From an uncultured Christensenellaceae bacterium (GTDB lineage: Bacteria; Bacillota; Clostridia; Christensenellales; CAG-314), in the NCBI GenBank assembly GCA_910586905.1, contig CAJUIV010000019.1:1-29947 (forward strand): a stretch of DNA of 29,947 bases, given 5' to 3'. The translations under genes and the position numbers were made by a program. Positions 22,698 through 29,947 of the stretch are shown here, piece after piece (positions within the stretch are counted from its first letter, which is position 1; every line of letters starts with the position of its first letter). The notes below the pieces were generated by a model that was not told the DNA's origin, did not search any database, and worked only from the letters and a program-made list of their open reading frames with translations.

Positions 22698-22706
22698 GAG
22701 GCTAAA

Positions 22707-23150
22707 ATGAGATTACATACAATTCAACCCGCAATCGGCGCGAACACCGCCGAGAAAAGATTGGGTAGAGGTATCGGTAGCGGCCTCGGTAAGACCAGCG
22801 GAAAAGGACATAAAGGTCAATGGGCTCGTAGCGGAGGCGGTGTTCGCCCCGGATTCGAAGGAGGACAAACTCCTCTTGCAAGACGTTTGCCCAAACGTGG
22901 TTTCAACAATAAGTTTGCAGTTAATTACGATATTGTAAACGTAGAAGCTCTCAACGTGTTCGAAGAAGGAACGGTTGTTACGCCCGAATTGCTTGCCGAA
23001 AAACGTATTTTAAAGAGCAAGAACAACGGTGGAGTAAAAGTTCTCGGCAACGGACATTTAACTAAAAAGCTTACTGTCAAAGCAGATAAGTTTTCCGCTT
23101 CCGCAAAGGCGTCTATCGAAGCGGCAGGCGGAGTTGCAGAGGTATTATAA
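22707..23150 (+). CDS. rplO: 50S ribosomal protein L15
   Basis: L15 is a late-assembling large-subunit protein. The 147 residues have the Gly/Arg-rich N-terminal arm (KRLGRGIGSGLGKTSGKGHKG, about 17-37), then GGQTPLARRLPKRGF (about 57-71), and a globular C-terminal part ending FSASAKASIEAAGG. Length is standard. Two bases separate its stop from secY, which is often coupled to it. Confidence 0.97.
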   Translation: MRLHTIQPAIGANTAEKRLGRGIGSGLGKTSGKGHKGQWARSGGGVRPGFEGGQTPLARRLPKRGFNNKFAVNYDIVNVEALNVFEEGTVVTPELLAEKRILKSKNNGGVKVLGNGHLTKKLTVKADKFSASAKASIEAAGGVAEVL

Positions 23151-23152
23151 TA

Positions 23153-24517
23153 ATGTTTGAAACCATCAGAAATGCCTTTAAGATAAAGGACGTACGTAAC
23201 AAAATCTTTATGACAATCCTGTTTATCATTTTGTTTAGACTCGGTTGTTATATAACGATTCCGGGACTGTCGCCGATATCGCTCGACACCGAAAATATGA
23301 ATATTTTTGGATTGTTGGATTCTATAACCGGTAGCGCTTTAAGTCAAGGAACACTCTTTTCTCTCGGCATTTCACCGTATATCAACGCGTCGATTATCGT
23401 GCAGTTGTTAACGGTAGCGATTCCTGCTCTTGAAAGAATGTCCAAGGAAGGAGAGGAAGGCAAAAAGAAAATAGACAAAATTACCCGTTGGGTAACTTTG
23501 GCTTTGGCAATCGTAAGCGCCGTTGGTATTTATCTTACGTTTACTAACAGCGGAGATTACAATTACGTAAATACCGGTTGGCTGGGCGGACAGTGGTCGA
23601 GTTTCTTCGCTACTACCGGCGGTAAATGGATAATGGGTATTTATATCGTCGCTATGTTGGTTGGCGGAAGCATGCTTTGCATGTGGATTGGCGAACGTAT
23701 TACCGAGTACGGCGTTTCTAACGGAATTTCATTGTTGATTTTCGTAGGTATCATTTCGACGGCAGCTCAGGAAATGGGCAGCACGCTGATGGGCGGCAAC
23801 TGGGCGGAAGCTCTTATCTTCGTTGCAGAATTGATTTTGGTGTTCGGATTTATCGTTTGGGTAGACGGCGCCGAAAGAAAAATCAAGGTTCAGTACGCTA
23901 AGCAAGTTAAGGGTAACAAAATGTACGGCGGACAATCGACGTTTATTCCTATCAAGGTAAATGCGTCCGGCGTTATGCCTTTGATTTTCGCTTACGCGAT
24001 TATGAGTTTCCCGCAAATGCTTATTTCAACGTTTTGGTCGGATAGCAATTTCGCTTCGTGGTGGAATACTTGGATGACGGCGAACGGTAACGCTTGCGGC
24101 GTGGTGGTATACAACTTGATTTTGGCAATATTGATTTTCGTATTTGCGTATTTCTATTCGCAAATTCAATTCAATCCCGTTGAAATCTCGCGTAATATCC
24201 AAAGCAACGGTGGCTTCGTAACGGGTATCCGTCCGGGCAGAGAAACCGCCGAATACCTTGCAAAGGTTGTTTCGCGTATCACTTTGTGGGGCGCGGTATT
24301 CCTTGCGATAATAGCGTTTATTCCTTCCATTTTGTTCTCTCTTCCCGGTTGGCTAGGTATGAATATGGCGTCTAAGCTGGTATCGAGTTTCAGTACGACG
24401 GGTATGCTTATCTGCGTATCTGTAGCGTTGGAGTTCAACAAGGCGTTGGAAAATCAAATTTTGATGCGCCATTACAAGGGATTGTTAGGTTCCAATTCAA
24501 AAGGATTTTTGAAATAA
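23153..24517 (+). CDS. secY: Preprotein translocase subunit SecY
   Basis: SecY is the membrane channel for Sec-dependent export and membrane protein insertion. The 454 residues contain about ten transmembrane helices. Family landmarks are the N-terminal helix with FRLGCYITIPG (about 25-35), GISPYINASIIVQL (about 72-85), the cytoplasmic loop IPIKVNASGVMPLIFA (about 263-278) and the late YYSQIQFNPVEIS-like loop (FYSQIQFNPVEISRN) that binds SecA and ribosomes. Length is standard. It needs the lipoprotein clients encoded upstream, though that link is general. Confidence 0.97.
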   Translation: MFETIRNAFKIKDVRNKIFMTILFIILFRLGCYITIPGLSPISLDTENMNIFGLLDSITGSALSQGTLFSLGISPYINASIIVQLLTVAIPALERMSKEGEEGKKKIDKITRWVTLALAIVSAVGIYLTFTNSGDYNYVNTGWLGGQWSSFFATTGGKWIMGIYIVAMLVGGSMLCMWIGERITEYGVSNGISLLIFVGIISTAAQEMGSTLMGGNWAEALIFVAELILVFGFIVWVDGAERKIKVQYAKQVKGNKMYGGQSTFIPIKVNASGVMPLIFAYAIMSFPQMLISTFWSDSNFASWWNTWMTANGNACGVVVYNLILAILIFVFAYFYSQIQFNPVEISRNIQSNGGFVTGIRPGRETAEYLAKVVSRITLWGAVFLAIIAFIPSILFSLPGWLGMNMASKLVSSFSTTGMLICVSVALEFNKALENQILMRHYKGLLGSNSKGFLK

Positions 24518-24518
24518 T

Positions 24519-25142
24519 ATGAAAATAATTCTGTTAGGCGCGCCCGGTAGCGGCAAAGGTACTATGGCGCAAAGACTCACGAACGATTTACAAGTGCCTC
24601 AAATATCGACAGGCGATATTTTCCGTAAAAATCTAAAGGAAGAAACGCCCCTCGGTTTGCAGGTGAAGGATATTATGGCGCGCGGAGAGCTTGTCCCCGA
24701 CGAAATTACAATCGAAATCGTCAAAAACAGATTGCGCGAGGACGACTGTAAAAACGGATATATCTTAGACGGCTTTCCCCGTTCGTTAATTCAGGCGGAG
24801 GCTCTGGATACTTTCGAACTGATAGACTGCGCGGTCAACCTTGACGTTGACGAAGAAGCTATCGTAAAACGTTTGTCCGGACGCCGTTTCTGTCCGGATT
24901 GCAACGGAACTTTCCACGTTTCGTCGTTAGAAAACGAAACTTTGTGTCCGTCGTGCGGAGGAAAACTGATTATCCGCGCGGACGACAGCGAAGAAACCGT
25001 ACGAGAAAGACTGAGAGTTTACTATAAAACGACTTTCCCTCTTATCGAGTACTATCAAAAACAAGGTAAGCTTTTAACGGTCGACGGCAACGGCGGCATC
25101 GAAGAAGTTTACGCGAGAATATTGTCCGTATTGAAAAAATGA
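24519..25142 (+). CDS. adk: Adenylate kinase, zinc-LID type
   Basis: Adenylate kinase interconverts ATP, AMP and ADP. The 207 residues carry the P-loop GAPGSGKGT (about 7-15), the AMP-site segment ISTGDIFRKN (about 30-39), DGFPRS (about 84-89) and an LID domain with two CxxC pairs (CPDC at about 126 and CPSC at about 144), the structural zinc site usual in Gram-positives. It starts one base after secY and overlaps map by four bases. Confidence 0.97.
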   Translation: MKIILLGAPGSGKGTMAQRLTNDLQVPQISTGDIFRKNLKEETPLGLQVKDIMARGELVPDEITIEIVKNRLREDDCKNGYILDGFPRSLIQAEALDTFELIDCAVNLDVDEEAIVKRLSGRRFCPDCNGTFHVSSLENETLCPSCGGKLIIRADDSEETVRERLRVYYKTTFPLIEYYQKQGKLLTVDGNGGIEEVYARILSVLKK

Positions 25143-25888
25143 TTTTAATCAAATCCGATTCGCAAATTGCGTATATGCGCAAAGCGAATATTATAGTTCG
25201 GGATACGCTCGATTTGCTGCGCGAGCATACTAAACCGGGCGTGTCTACCTACGAACTTAACAAATTGGCTCACGATTATATCGTTTCACAAAACGCAACG
25301 CCCAGTTTTTTAAACTATAACGGTTTTCCCGCAAGTATTTGCGTTTCAGTCGACTGCGAAGTAGTACACGGCATTCCCTCCAAAAGAAAAATTCTTCAGG
25401 AAGGGCAGATAGTAAGCTACGATTGCGGAGCGATTTTTAACGGTTGGCACGGCGATGCAGCGCGAACCGTAGCCGTAGGAATTATCAGCCCAGAGTGTCA
25501 GCGGCTTATAGAGGTTACTGAACAATGTTTTTTTGAGGGCGTCAAGATAATAAAAGCGGGCGAAACGCGTCTTGGAGATTTGGGACACGCAATACAAGCT
25601 TACGCCGAAAGTTTCGGTTACGGAGTGGTGCGCGACCTTGTAGGACACGGTATAGGGCGCGAAATGCACGAAGACCCCGAAGTCCCCAATTACGGGACGG
25701 CGGGACACGGTATGAGATTGTCTCACGGTATGACCGTCGCGATAGAACCTATGATAACTATGGGAACGTATAAAGTCGATTGGTCTGCAGACGGTTGGAC
25801 GGTAAAAACCCGCGACCGCAAACCTGCTTCTCATTACGAAAATACCATAGCGATACTGGATAACGGCATAGAAATTTTAAGTTTATAG
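25139..25888 (+). CDS. map: Methionine aminopeptidase, type I
   Basis: This enzyme removes the initiator methionine from nascent proteins. The five metal ligands of the pita-bread fold are all present: Asp95, Asp106, His170, Glu203 and Glu234, with the substrate-site His77 in VHGIP. The 249 residues are standard for the type Ia form without N-terminal extension. The start overlaps the adk stop (ATGA). Confidence 0.97.
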   Translation: MILIKSDSQIAYMRKANIIVRDTLDLLREHTKPGVSTYELNKLAHDYIVSQNATPSFLNYNGFPASICVSVDCEVVHGIPSKRKILQEGQIVSYDCGAIFNGWHGDAARTVAVGIISPECQRLIEVTEQCFFEGVKIIKAGETRLGDLGHAIQAYAESFGYGVVRDLVGHGIGREMHEDPEVPNYGTAGHGMRLSHGMTVAIEPMITMGTYKVDWSADGWTVKTRDRKPASHYENTIAILDNGIEILSL

Positions 25889-25894
25889 GTAAGT

Positions 25895-26179
25895 ATGAAC
25901 GATTGTGGCTTAAAAATCGGCAGCGTAGTTTTGTCAACGCAGGGCAGAGATAAAGGAATGTACTTTGTAGTCGTTAGTATTGACGAAAAAAAAGGCTACG
26001 TATTTTTGTCCGACGGCGGCACGAGAAAACTCAACGCTCCCAAAAAGAAAAATATTAAACACGTTTCTGACAGCGGTTCTGTTTTAGAATCGATTGCATT
26101 GAAGTTTGAAACCGGTAAAAAAGTGTTTGACAGCGAAGTAAAAAGCGCTTTAAGACAATTTAACCAACAAAACGGCTGA
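25895..26179 (+). CDS. KOW-domain RNA-binding protein (L14e-like)
   Basis: This 94-residue protein opens with a KOW-like segment (KIGSVVLSTQGRDKGMYFVV, about 6-25) and continues with YVFLSDGGTRKLNAPKKKN (about 36-54), the pattern of small L14e/L27e-like proteins found between map and infA in Clostridia. Binding to rRNA or the ribosome is inferred from the domain and location. It begins 6 bases after map with AGG five bases upstream of the ATG. A 7-bp hairpin (26179-26196) overlaps its stop codon. Confidence 0.85.
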   Translation: MNDCGLKIGSVVLSTQGRDKGMYFVVVSIDEKKGYVFLSDGGTRKLNAPKKKNIKHVSDSGSVLESIALKFETGKKVFDSEVKSALRQFNQQNG

Positions 26180-26260
26180 TTTTCCTTTCGGAAAATGCAA
26201 CTTGAGCTTGCGGACCAGATGCCGATAAGTTCTCGATTATCAAATTTTAGGAGAAACTAA

Positions 26261-26491
26261 ATGTCAAAAGACGACGTAATAGAGGTTGAAGGCGTAGTTA
26301 TTGAAGCGCTTCGCAATGCGGAGTTTCGAGTAAGACTTACGAATAACCACGAAATAACCGCTTATGTTTCCGGCAAGTTAAGAATTCACTCAATCAGGAT
26401 TCTTCCCGGAGACGCGGTAAAATTGGAAATGAGTCCTTACGACCTTACAAAAGGACGTATCGTTTGGAGAACAAAGGGCGTTCAACAATAA
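26261..26491 (+). CDS. infA: Translation initiation factor IF-1
   Basis: IF-1 occupies the ribosomal A-site during initiation. The 76-residue S1-like OB fold starts MSKDDVIEVEGVV and contains ALRNAEFRVRLTN (about 16-28), HEITAYVSGKLR (about 30-41, usually ..GHVSGKMR) and DLTKGRIVWR near the end. It is a few residues longer than the usual 72 at the C-terminus. AGGAG precedes the ATG. Confidence 0.96.
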   Translation: MSKDDVIEVEGVVIEALRNAEFRVRLTNNHEITAYVSGKLRIHSIRILPGDAVKLEMSPYDLTKGRIVWRTKGVQQ

Positions 26492-26548
26492 GCGTTATCA
26501 AACAAAACATTTACTTTGCGGCAGAAAAGCCGTATCAAGGAGGATAAA

Positions 26549-26665
26549 ATGAAAGTAAGACCGTCTGTTAAACCCATGTGCGACAAGTGCAAGGTAATCA
26601 AACGTAACGGAAAAGTGATGGTAATTTGTTCCAAATATCCCAAGCACAAGCAAAGACAAGGCTAA
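26549..26665 (+). CDS. rpmJ: 50S ribosomal protein L36
   Basis: L36 is a small zinc ribbon of the large subunit. A 38-codon frame reads MKVRPSVKPMCDKCKVIK at the start and ends PKHKQRQG, unmistakably L36. The zinc ligands are Cys11, Cys14, Cys27 and His33. The last spacing is Cys-x5-His, one residue more than the common Cys-x4-His, owing to SKYPKH where ENPKH or SNPKH is usual. AAGGAGG at 26538-26544 precedes the ATG. It lies between infA and rpsM as expected. Confidence 0.95.
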   Translation: MKVRPSVKPMCDKCKVIKRNGKVMVICSKYPKHKQRQG

Positions 26666-26679
26666 AATTGTACGAGTAT

Positions 26680-26696
26680 ACGCCACCGCGTGGCGT
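26680..26696 (+). other. Short GC-rich hairpin between rpmJ and rpsM
   Basis: ACGCCAC (26680-26686) and GTGGCGT (26690-26696) form a 7-bp stem with loop CGC, 14 bases after rpmJ. No T-run follows. The 153-base gap to rpsM is the widest within the spc-alpha part and otherwise shows only A+T-rich DNA, with a weak TTGCGT...TATAAA pair (26761-26791, 19-base spacing). Confidence 0.4.
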
Positions 26697-26818
26697 CAAC
26701 TTTGGATACAATCACGACAAAAGTTTATGCGACATCATTCCACATAGGCTCGGTATTCTTTTGCGTGTAGATATATAAAAGAAATTATAAATTTTAAAAC
26801 TTTTAAGGAGAAAAACAA

Positions 26819-27193
26819 ATGGCTCGTATTTCCGGTGTAGATTTACCCAGAGAAAAACGTATTGAAATCGGCTTGACCTACATTTACGGAATAGGACGTA
26901 CCACGGCTAAAAATATTCTTGCCGAAACGGGCGTCAATCCCGATACCCGCGTCAAAGATTTAACCGAAGACGACGTATCTAAAATCCGTGATTGTATAGA
27001 AAAGAATCTCCACGTAGAGGGCGACCTTCGTCGTGAAGTATCTTTGAACATAAAAAGACAAATTGAAATTGGCTCGTACAGAGGAATCCGTCATCGTAAG
27101 GGACTTCCCGTAAGAGGACAATCCACAAAACAAAACGCCCGCACGAGAAAAGGTCCCAAACGCACCGTTTCACGCGGTAAAAAAGCTAAATAA
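26819..27193 (+). CDS. rpsM: 30S ribosomal protein S13
   Basis: S13 sits in the small-subunit head and forms bridges with the large subunit. The 124 residues contain ARISGVDLPREKRIEIGLTY (2-21), the helix-turn region YGIGRTTAKNIL (about 24-35), and a basic C-terminus RGQSTKQNARTRKGPKR. Length is normal. AAGGAG precedes the start. Confidence 0.97.
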   Translation: MARISGVDLPREKRIEIGLTYIYGIGRTTAKNILAETGVNPDTRVKDLTEDDVSKIRDCIEKNLHVEGDLRREVSLNIKRQIEIGSYRGIRHRKGLPVRGQSTKQNARTRKGPKRTVSRGKKAK

Positions 27194-27207
27194 GGAGGTA
27201 AGTAATA

Positions 27208-27597
27208 ATGGCTGGTAAAAAAGTTGTCAAGAAAAGACGCGACATAAGAAAAGTTGACAAAGGACAAGTACATATTCATGCTTCCTTCAACAACACGATT
27301 GTAACATTTACCGATATGAACGGCAACGCTCTTTCGTGGTGCAGCTCCGGCAGTCTCGGTTTCCGCGGTTCACGTAAAAGTACCGCGTTTGCCGCTCAGC
27401 AAGCCGCCGAGGTTGCGGCAAAAGGCGCTAAAGAGTACGGCGTTCGCTCGGTTGAAGTATACGTAAAAGGTCCCGGACAAGGACGCGAATCCGCTATTCG
27501 CGCTTTGCAAACGGCAGAAATCGAAGTAACGCTGATACGCGACGTATCTCCTATCGCTCACAACGGATGTCGTCCGCCCAAGCGTAGAAGAGTTTAG
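27208..27597 (+). CDS. rpsK: 30S ribosomal protein S11
   Basis: S11 lies on the platform near the E-site and the Shine-Dalgarno helix. The 129 residues show GQVHIHASFNNTIVTFTD (about 19-36), WCSSGSLGFRGSRKSTAFAA (about 44-63), KGPGQGRESAIRAL and the invariant end NGCRPPKRRRV. Length is standard. Confidence 0.97.
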   Translation: MAGKKVVKKRRDIRKVDKGQVHIHASFNNTIVTFTDMNGNALSWCSSGSLGFRGSRKSTAFAAQQAAEVAAKGAKEYGVRSVEVYVKGPGQGRESAIRALQTAEIEVTLIRDVSPIAHNGCRPPKRRRV

Positions 27598-27613
27598 TTA
27601 AAGGAGAATAGAA

Positions 27614-28240
27614 ATGGCTAGATATACAAGCGCAGATTGCCGTCAATGCAGACGTGAAAAATGCAAATTGTTTTTAAAAGGCGATAGATGTTACACGGAT
27701 AAGTGCGCGATTACCCGTCGCGGCAAAATACCCGGAGTTCACGCCGATTCCAGAAAGAAAGTAACCGAATACGGACTTCAATTAAGAGAAAAACAAAAGA
27801 CCAAGAGAATTTACGGACTTCAGGAAAAGCAATTCCACAAGTACTACGAAGAAGCCGAACGTCTTAAAGGCGTAACCGGCGCAAATATGCTTATATTGCT
27901 CGAACAAAGACTGGACAACGTAGTTTACCGTATGGGTATAGGCGTTTCCCGCAGTCAAGCAAGACAGTTCGTTAATCACGGTCTTATAACCGTAAACGGA
28001 AAACGCGTAACTATCCCGAGTTACGAAATCAAAGTCGGCGACGTAGTTTCCATCAAAGACAACAAAAAGGAACAGCCTTTGTTTGCGGAACTTAAACAAT
28101 CCAAAAAACCCAACAATCTTCCTAAATGGTTAGATTTCGAACCTGCGGAACTTACAGGTAAAGTACTTTCAAAGCCTACGAGAGAAGATATCGACATGAA
28201 TATCCAAGAACATATGATTGTCGAGTTGTACTCCAAATAA
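27614..28240 (+). CDS. rpsD: 30S ribosomal protein S4, cysteine-containing form
   Basis: S4 nucleates 30S assembly and in several bacteria controls its own operon. The 208 residues begin MARYTSADCRQCRREKCKLF, with a Cys cluster through about residue 31 (including DRCYTDKC) that matches the zinc-binding C+ form. The S4 RNA-binding domain follows (RLDNVVYRMGIGVSRSQARQ, about 98-117, then VNHGLITVNGKRV). Length is normal. Its presence between rpsK and rpoA is a Clostridia-like arrangement. Confidence 0.96.
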   Translation: MARYTSADCRQCRREKCKLFLKGDRCYTDKCAITRRGKIPGVHADSRKKVTEYGLQLREKQKTKRIYGLQEKQFHKYYEEAERLKGVTGANMLILLEQRLDNVVYRMGIGVSRSQARQFVNHGLITVNGKRVTIPSYEIKVGDVVSIKDNKKEQPLFAELKQSKKPNNLPKWLDFEPAELTGKVLSKPTREDIDMNIQEHMIVELYSK

Positions 28241-28273
28241 TATAGACGGTATAACTTTACTTGTTGCAACGTT

Positions 28274-28316
28274 GCGTATTTACGCGGCATTGCGGCGCAC
28301 TGCGTAAATATTACGC
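28274..28316 (+). other. Stem-loop in the rpsD-rpoA gap
   Basis: GCGT-ATTTACGC (28274-28285) faces GCGTAAAT-att-ACGC (28302-28316), 12 pairs interrupted by a 3-nt bulge, with a 16-nt GC-rich loop. It lies midway in the 114-base gap, about 40 bases before rpoA, and has no T-run. It could tune rpoA expression, for example by S4 feedback, but that is conjecture. Confidence 0.5.
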
Positions 28317-28354
28317 GGAAAATTTTAAATTTAATATAAGGAGATTGTTGTCCA

Positions 28355-29326
28355 ATGATGGAAATAGAAAAACCGGTAATGACAGTTGAAGAAAGCGGAC
28401 AAAATGCCAGTATCATAAAGATTGTGGCGGAACCGTTGGAAAGAGGTTACGGCATCACTCTCGGAAACGCTTTAAGAAGAGTTTTGCTTGCCGCACTTCC
28501 CGGCGTGGCTGTGGTCGGATTGAGAATAGAGGGTATCCAGCACGAATTTTCAACTATTCCCGGCGTAAAAGAAGACGTAACGGACATTATACTGAACATC
28601 AAACGTCTGGCATTGAAATCTGATAATGAAGACAATGATTTCAGAAAAACGATATCGATTAGTAAAACCGGCCCTTGCGAAGTTCACGCGGGAGATATAC
28701 TTACCGACGCCGAAGTGGAAGTTTTGAATCCCGATTTGTACCTCTGCACTTTGGAAGACGGAGCGGTGTTAAACGCAGAATTATACGTTGGCCGCGGCTG
28801 CGGTTACTACTCGATTGAAAAGAACAAGGAACGCAACAGGGAGCTTAAAATAAATTACCCGATAGGTTATATCCCCATCGATTCGTTATTCGGACCGGTT
28901 AAAAAAGCCAGTTACAACGTAGAAAGCGCACGCGTAGGTCAGGATATCACGCGCGACAAACTTACTCTCGAAGTCGAAACGACGGGAGCTTTTTCCGGGA
29001 GAGAGATTGTGTCGCTGGCTGCGAAAATTATCGAAGATCATATCAAAATGTTTGTCGATTTGTCCGAAAATTTCAACAGAGATATACTTATCCCGCGCGA
29101 AAGCGACAATCACAAGAGAGTTTTGGAAATGAATATCGACGATATGGACTTGTCGGTACGTTCCTATAACTGCTTAAAGCGCGCAGGTATTCAAACTGTT
29201 GAGGACCTTACTTGCAGAACGGAAGACGATATGCTCAAAGTAAGAAATCTCGGCAGAAAATCTCTCGACGAAGTTATTGCAAAACTTGAAAGTTACGGTC
29301 TTTCTTTGAAAAATAAGGATGAATAG
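28355..29326 (+). CDS. rpoA: RNA polymerase alpha subunit
   Basis: Alpha scaffolds RNA polymerase assembly and contacts UP elements and activators. The 323 residues comprise the N-terminal dimerisation domain (about 1-230; GYGITLGNALRRVLLAALPG at 32-51) and the C-terminal DNA-binding domain (about 255-320; DLSVRSYNCLKRAGIQTVEDL, with RNLGRKSLDEV). Length is normal. Two adjacent ATG codons open the frame; either the one at 28355 or 28358 could be used, as GGAGA lies about 10 bases upstream. Confidence 0.97.
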   Translation: MMEIEKPVMTVEESGQNASIIKIVAEPLERGYGITLGNALRRVLLAALPGVAVVGLRIEGIQHEFSTIPGVKEDVTDIILNIKRLALKSDNEDNDFRKTISISKTGPCEVHAGDILTDAEVEVLNPDLYLCTLEDGAVLNAELYVGRGCGYYSIEKNKERNRELKINYPIGYIPIDSLFGPVKKASYNVESARVGQDITRDKLTLEVETTGAFSGREIVSLAAKIIEDHIKMFVDLSENFNRDILIPRESDNHKRVLEMNIDDMDLSVRSYNCLKRAGIQTVEDLTCRTEDDMLKVRNLGRKSLDEVIAKLESYGLSLKNKDE

Positions 29327-29338
29327 GAGAATAGTAAA

Positions 29339-29848
29339 ATGGCATCACATAGAAAATTAGGAAAAGCCACTGATTTGAGATTGGCTCTTTTGAAAAATCA
29401 AGTATCTCAGCTTTTGTGGAACGGTAAGCTCGAAACAACCGAAGCCCGCGCAAAAGAAGTACAACAACTTGCCGAAAAATACATTACTCTTGCTATCAAT
29501 ACTTACAAAGATACCGTTGAAGTAGAAAAAGTAAAAGTTGTAAACGGCAAAGAAACAACCGTAAAGGTTGTTAACGACGGAGCGAATAAACTTGCCGCAA
29601 GACGTAGACTTATGGCGAATTTGGCGGACTTGCAGGAAACGCGTTTGCCAAAGGAAAGTAAAACCGAGTATAAACTTCGCACTAAAACCGTTAAACATCC
29701 GTTAATCGAAAAAATGTTTAACGAGTACGCTCCCAAATTCGACAAACTTGCCGAAGAAAAGGGACAGCGCGGCGGATATACCGCAGTTTACAAAATGAAT
29801 CCCCGTCGCGGCGATGCTGCCGAAATGGCGCTTATTGTAGTTTTGTAA
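29339..29848 (+). CDS. rplQ: 50S ribosomal protein L17 with central insertion
   Basis: L17 lies near the peptide tunnel exit. The N-terminal part is typical (HRKLGKATDLRLALLKNQ, 4-21, then LETTEARAKEVQQLAEKYIT) and the end has GGYTAVYKMNPRRGDAAEMALI. It has 169 residues against about 115-120. The surplus of about 50 is in the middle, including a Val/Lys-rich segment (about 60-82) and a further charged segment (about 98-135). It is the last gene of the super-operon and is followed by a terminator. Confidence 0.95.
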   Translation: MASHRKLGKATDLRLALLKNQVSQLLWNGKLETTEARAKEVQQLAEKYITLAINTYKDTVEVEKVKVVNGKETTVKVVNDGANKLAARRRLMANLADLQETRLPKESKTEYKLRTKTVKHPLIEKMFNEYAPKFDKLAEEKGQRGGYTAVYKMNPRRGDAAEMALIVVL

Positions 29849-29866
29849 TCGGACTACGTTTAAATA

Positions 29867-29900
29867 AAAATCCGCTTTAAAATTAAGGCGGATTTTATTG
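29867..29900 (+). terminator. Terminator of the ribosomal super-operon
   Basis: AAAATCCGC (29867-29875) pairs with GCGGATTTT (29888-29896), extended inward by TT/AA past one bulged base. TTTT-ATTG follows. It begins 18 bases after the rplQ stop. The T-run is modest, but position and stem support termination. Confidence 0.75.
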
Positions 29901-29909
29901 TCTCAAGAA

Positions 29910-29932
29910 AACCACCGGATAGTCCGGTGGTT
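29910..29932. repeat. Perfect 10-bp inverted repeat near the right edge
   Basis: AACCACCGGA (29910-29919) and TCCGGTGGTT (29923-29932) flank TAG. A related CGGTGG follows at 29933-29938. It may be a second, tandem terminator hairpin, a terminator for an opposing gene beyond the edge, or a copy of a dispersed intergenic element. The window ends too soon to tell. Confidence 0.5.
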
Positions 29933-29947
29933 CGGTGGAGGTTTACC

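Noticed and set aside
26180..26260. Terminator between the KOW gene and infA
   Set aside because: The ATTTTCC/GGAAAAT hairpin overlapping the KOW stop has no following T-run, and infA is a normal continuation of the operon.

Overview
The window is chromosomal DNA from an A+T-rich Gram-positive bacterium, most likely an uncultured member of the Clostridia. Four things point there: AGGAGG-type ribosome binding sites; consensus sigma-A promoters; zinc-ribbon forms of S14, S4, L36 and adenylate kinase; and the order secY-adk-map-KOW gene-infA-rpmJ-rpsM-rpsK-rpsD-rpoA-rplQ, with rpsD inside the alpha operon (Bacillus subtilis has it elsewhere). I cannot assign genus or species.

Left part, minus strand (1-2547): the first 8 codons of an unidentified gene leaving the left edge, with a strong promoter surrounded by three short direct repeats; a 2'-5' RNA ligase/cyclic phosphodiesterase family gene (thpR-like); and an M1-family zinc aminopeptidase lipoprotein ending in a clear terminator.

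Middle part, plus strand (2618-12889): a promoter divergent from the aminopeptidase, a roughly 490-nt leader rich in inverted repeats, then a five-gene Opp/Dpp-type ABC transporter operon (lipoprotein binding protein, two permeases, two ATPases), a small membrane protein and a strong terminator. Every transporter component is larger than normal. The binding protein is about 900 residues, the OppC-like permease has about 300 extra residues outside the membrane, the OppD-like ATPase has about 375 helical residues between Q-loop and signature motif, and the OppF-like ATPase has about 110 between Walker A and Q-loop. The OppD-like C-terminus has also lost the cysteines usual in that region. This enlarged transporter is the most unusual thing in the window. 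With the adjacent surface peptidase it suggests peptide scavenging, although a beta-sandwich-like insert in the OppC-like subunit leaves oligosaccharides possible.

Right part, plus strand (13135-29900): the S10-spc-alpha ribosomal super-operon. It starts from a near-consensus promoter with a structured leader of about 260 nt, and runs through 27 ribosomal protein genes with secY, adk, map, a KOW-domain gene, infA and rpoA, ending in a terminator. The order is conventional. The oddities are lineage-type extensions: a 126-residue Lys/Ala-rich N-terminus on L30, tails or extensions on L24, L5 and S5, and a roughly 50-residue insertion in L17. rpmJ (38 codons) is very short but clear.

Two gaps of more than 300 bases (2371-3146 and 12890-13519) hold promoters and inverted repeats but no tRNA, rRNA or known riboswitch that I can recognise.
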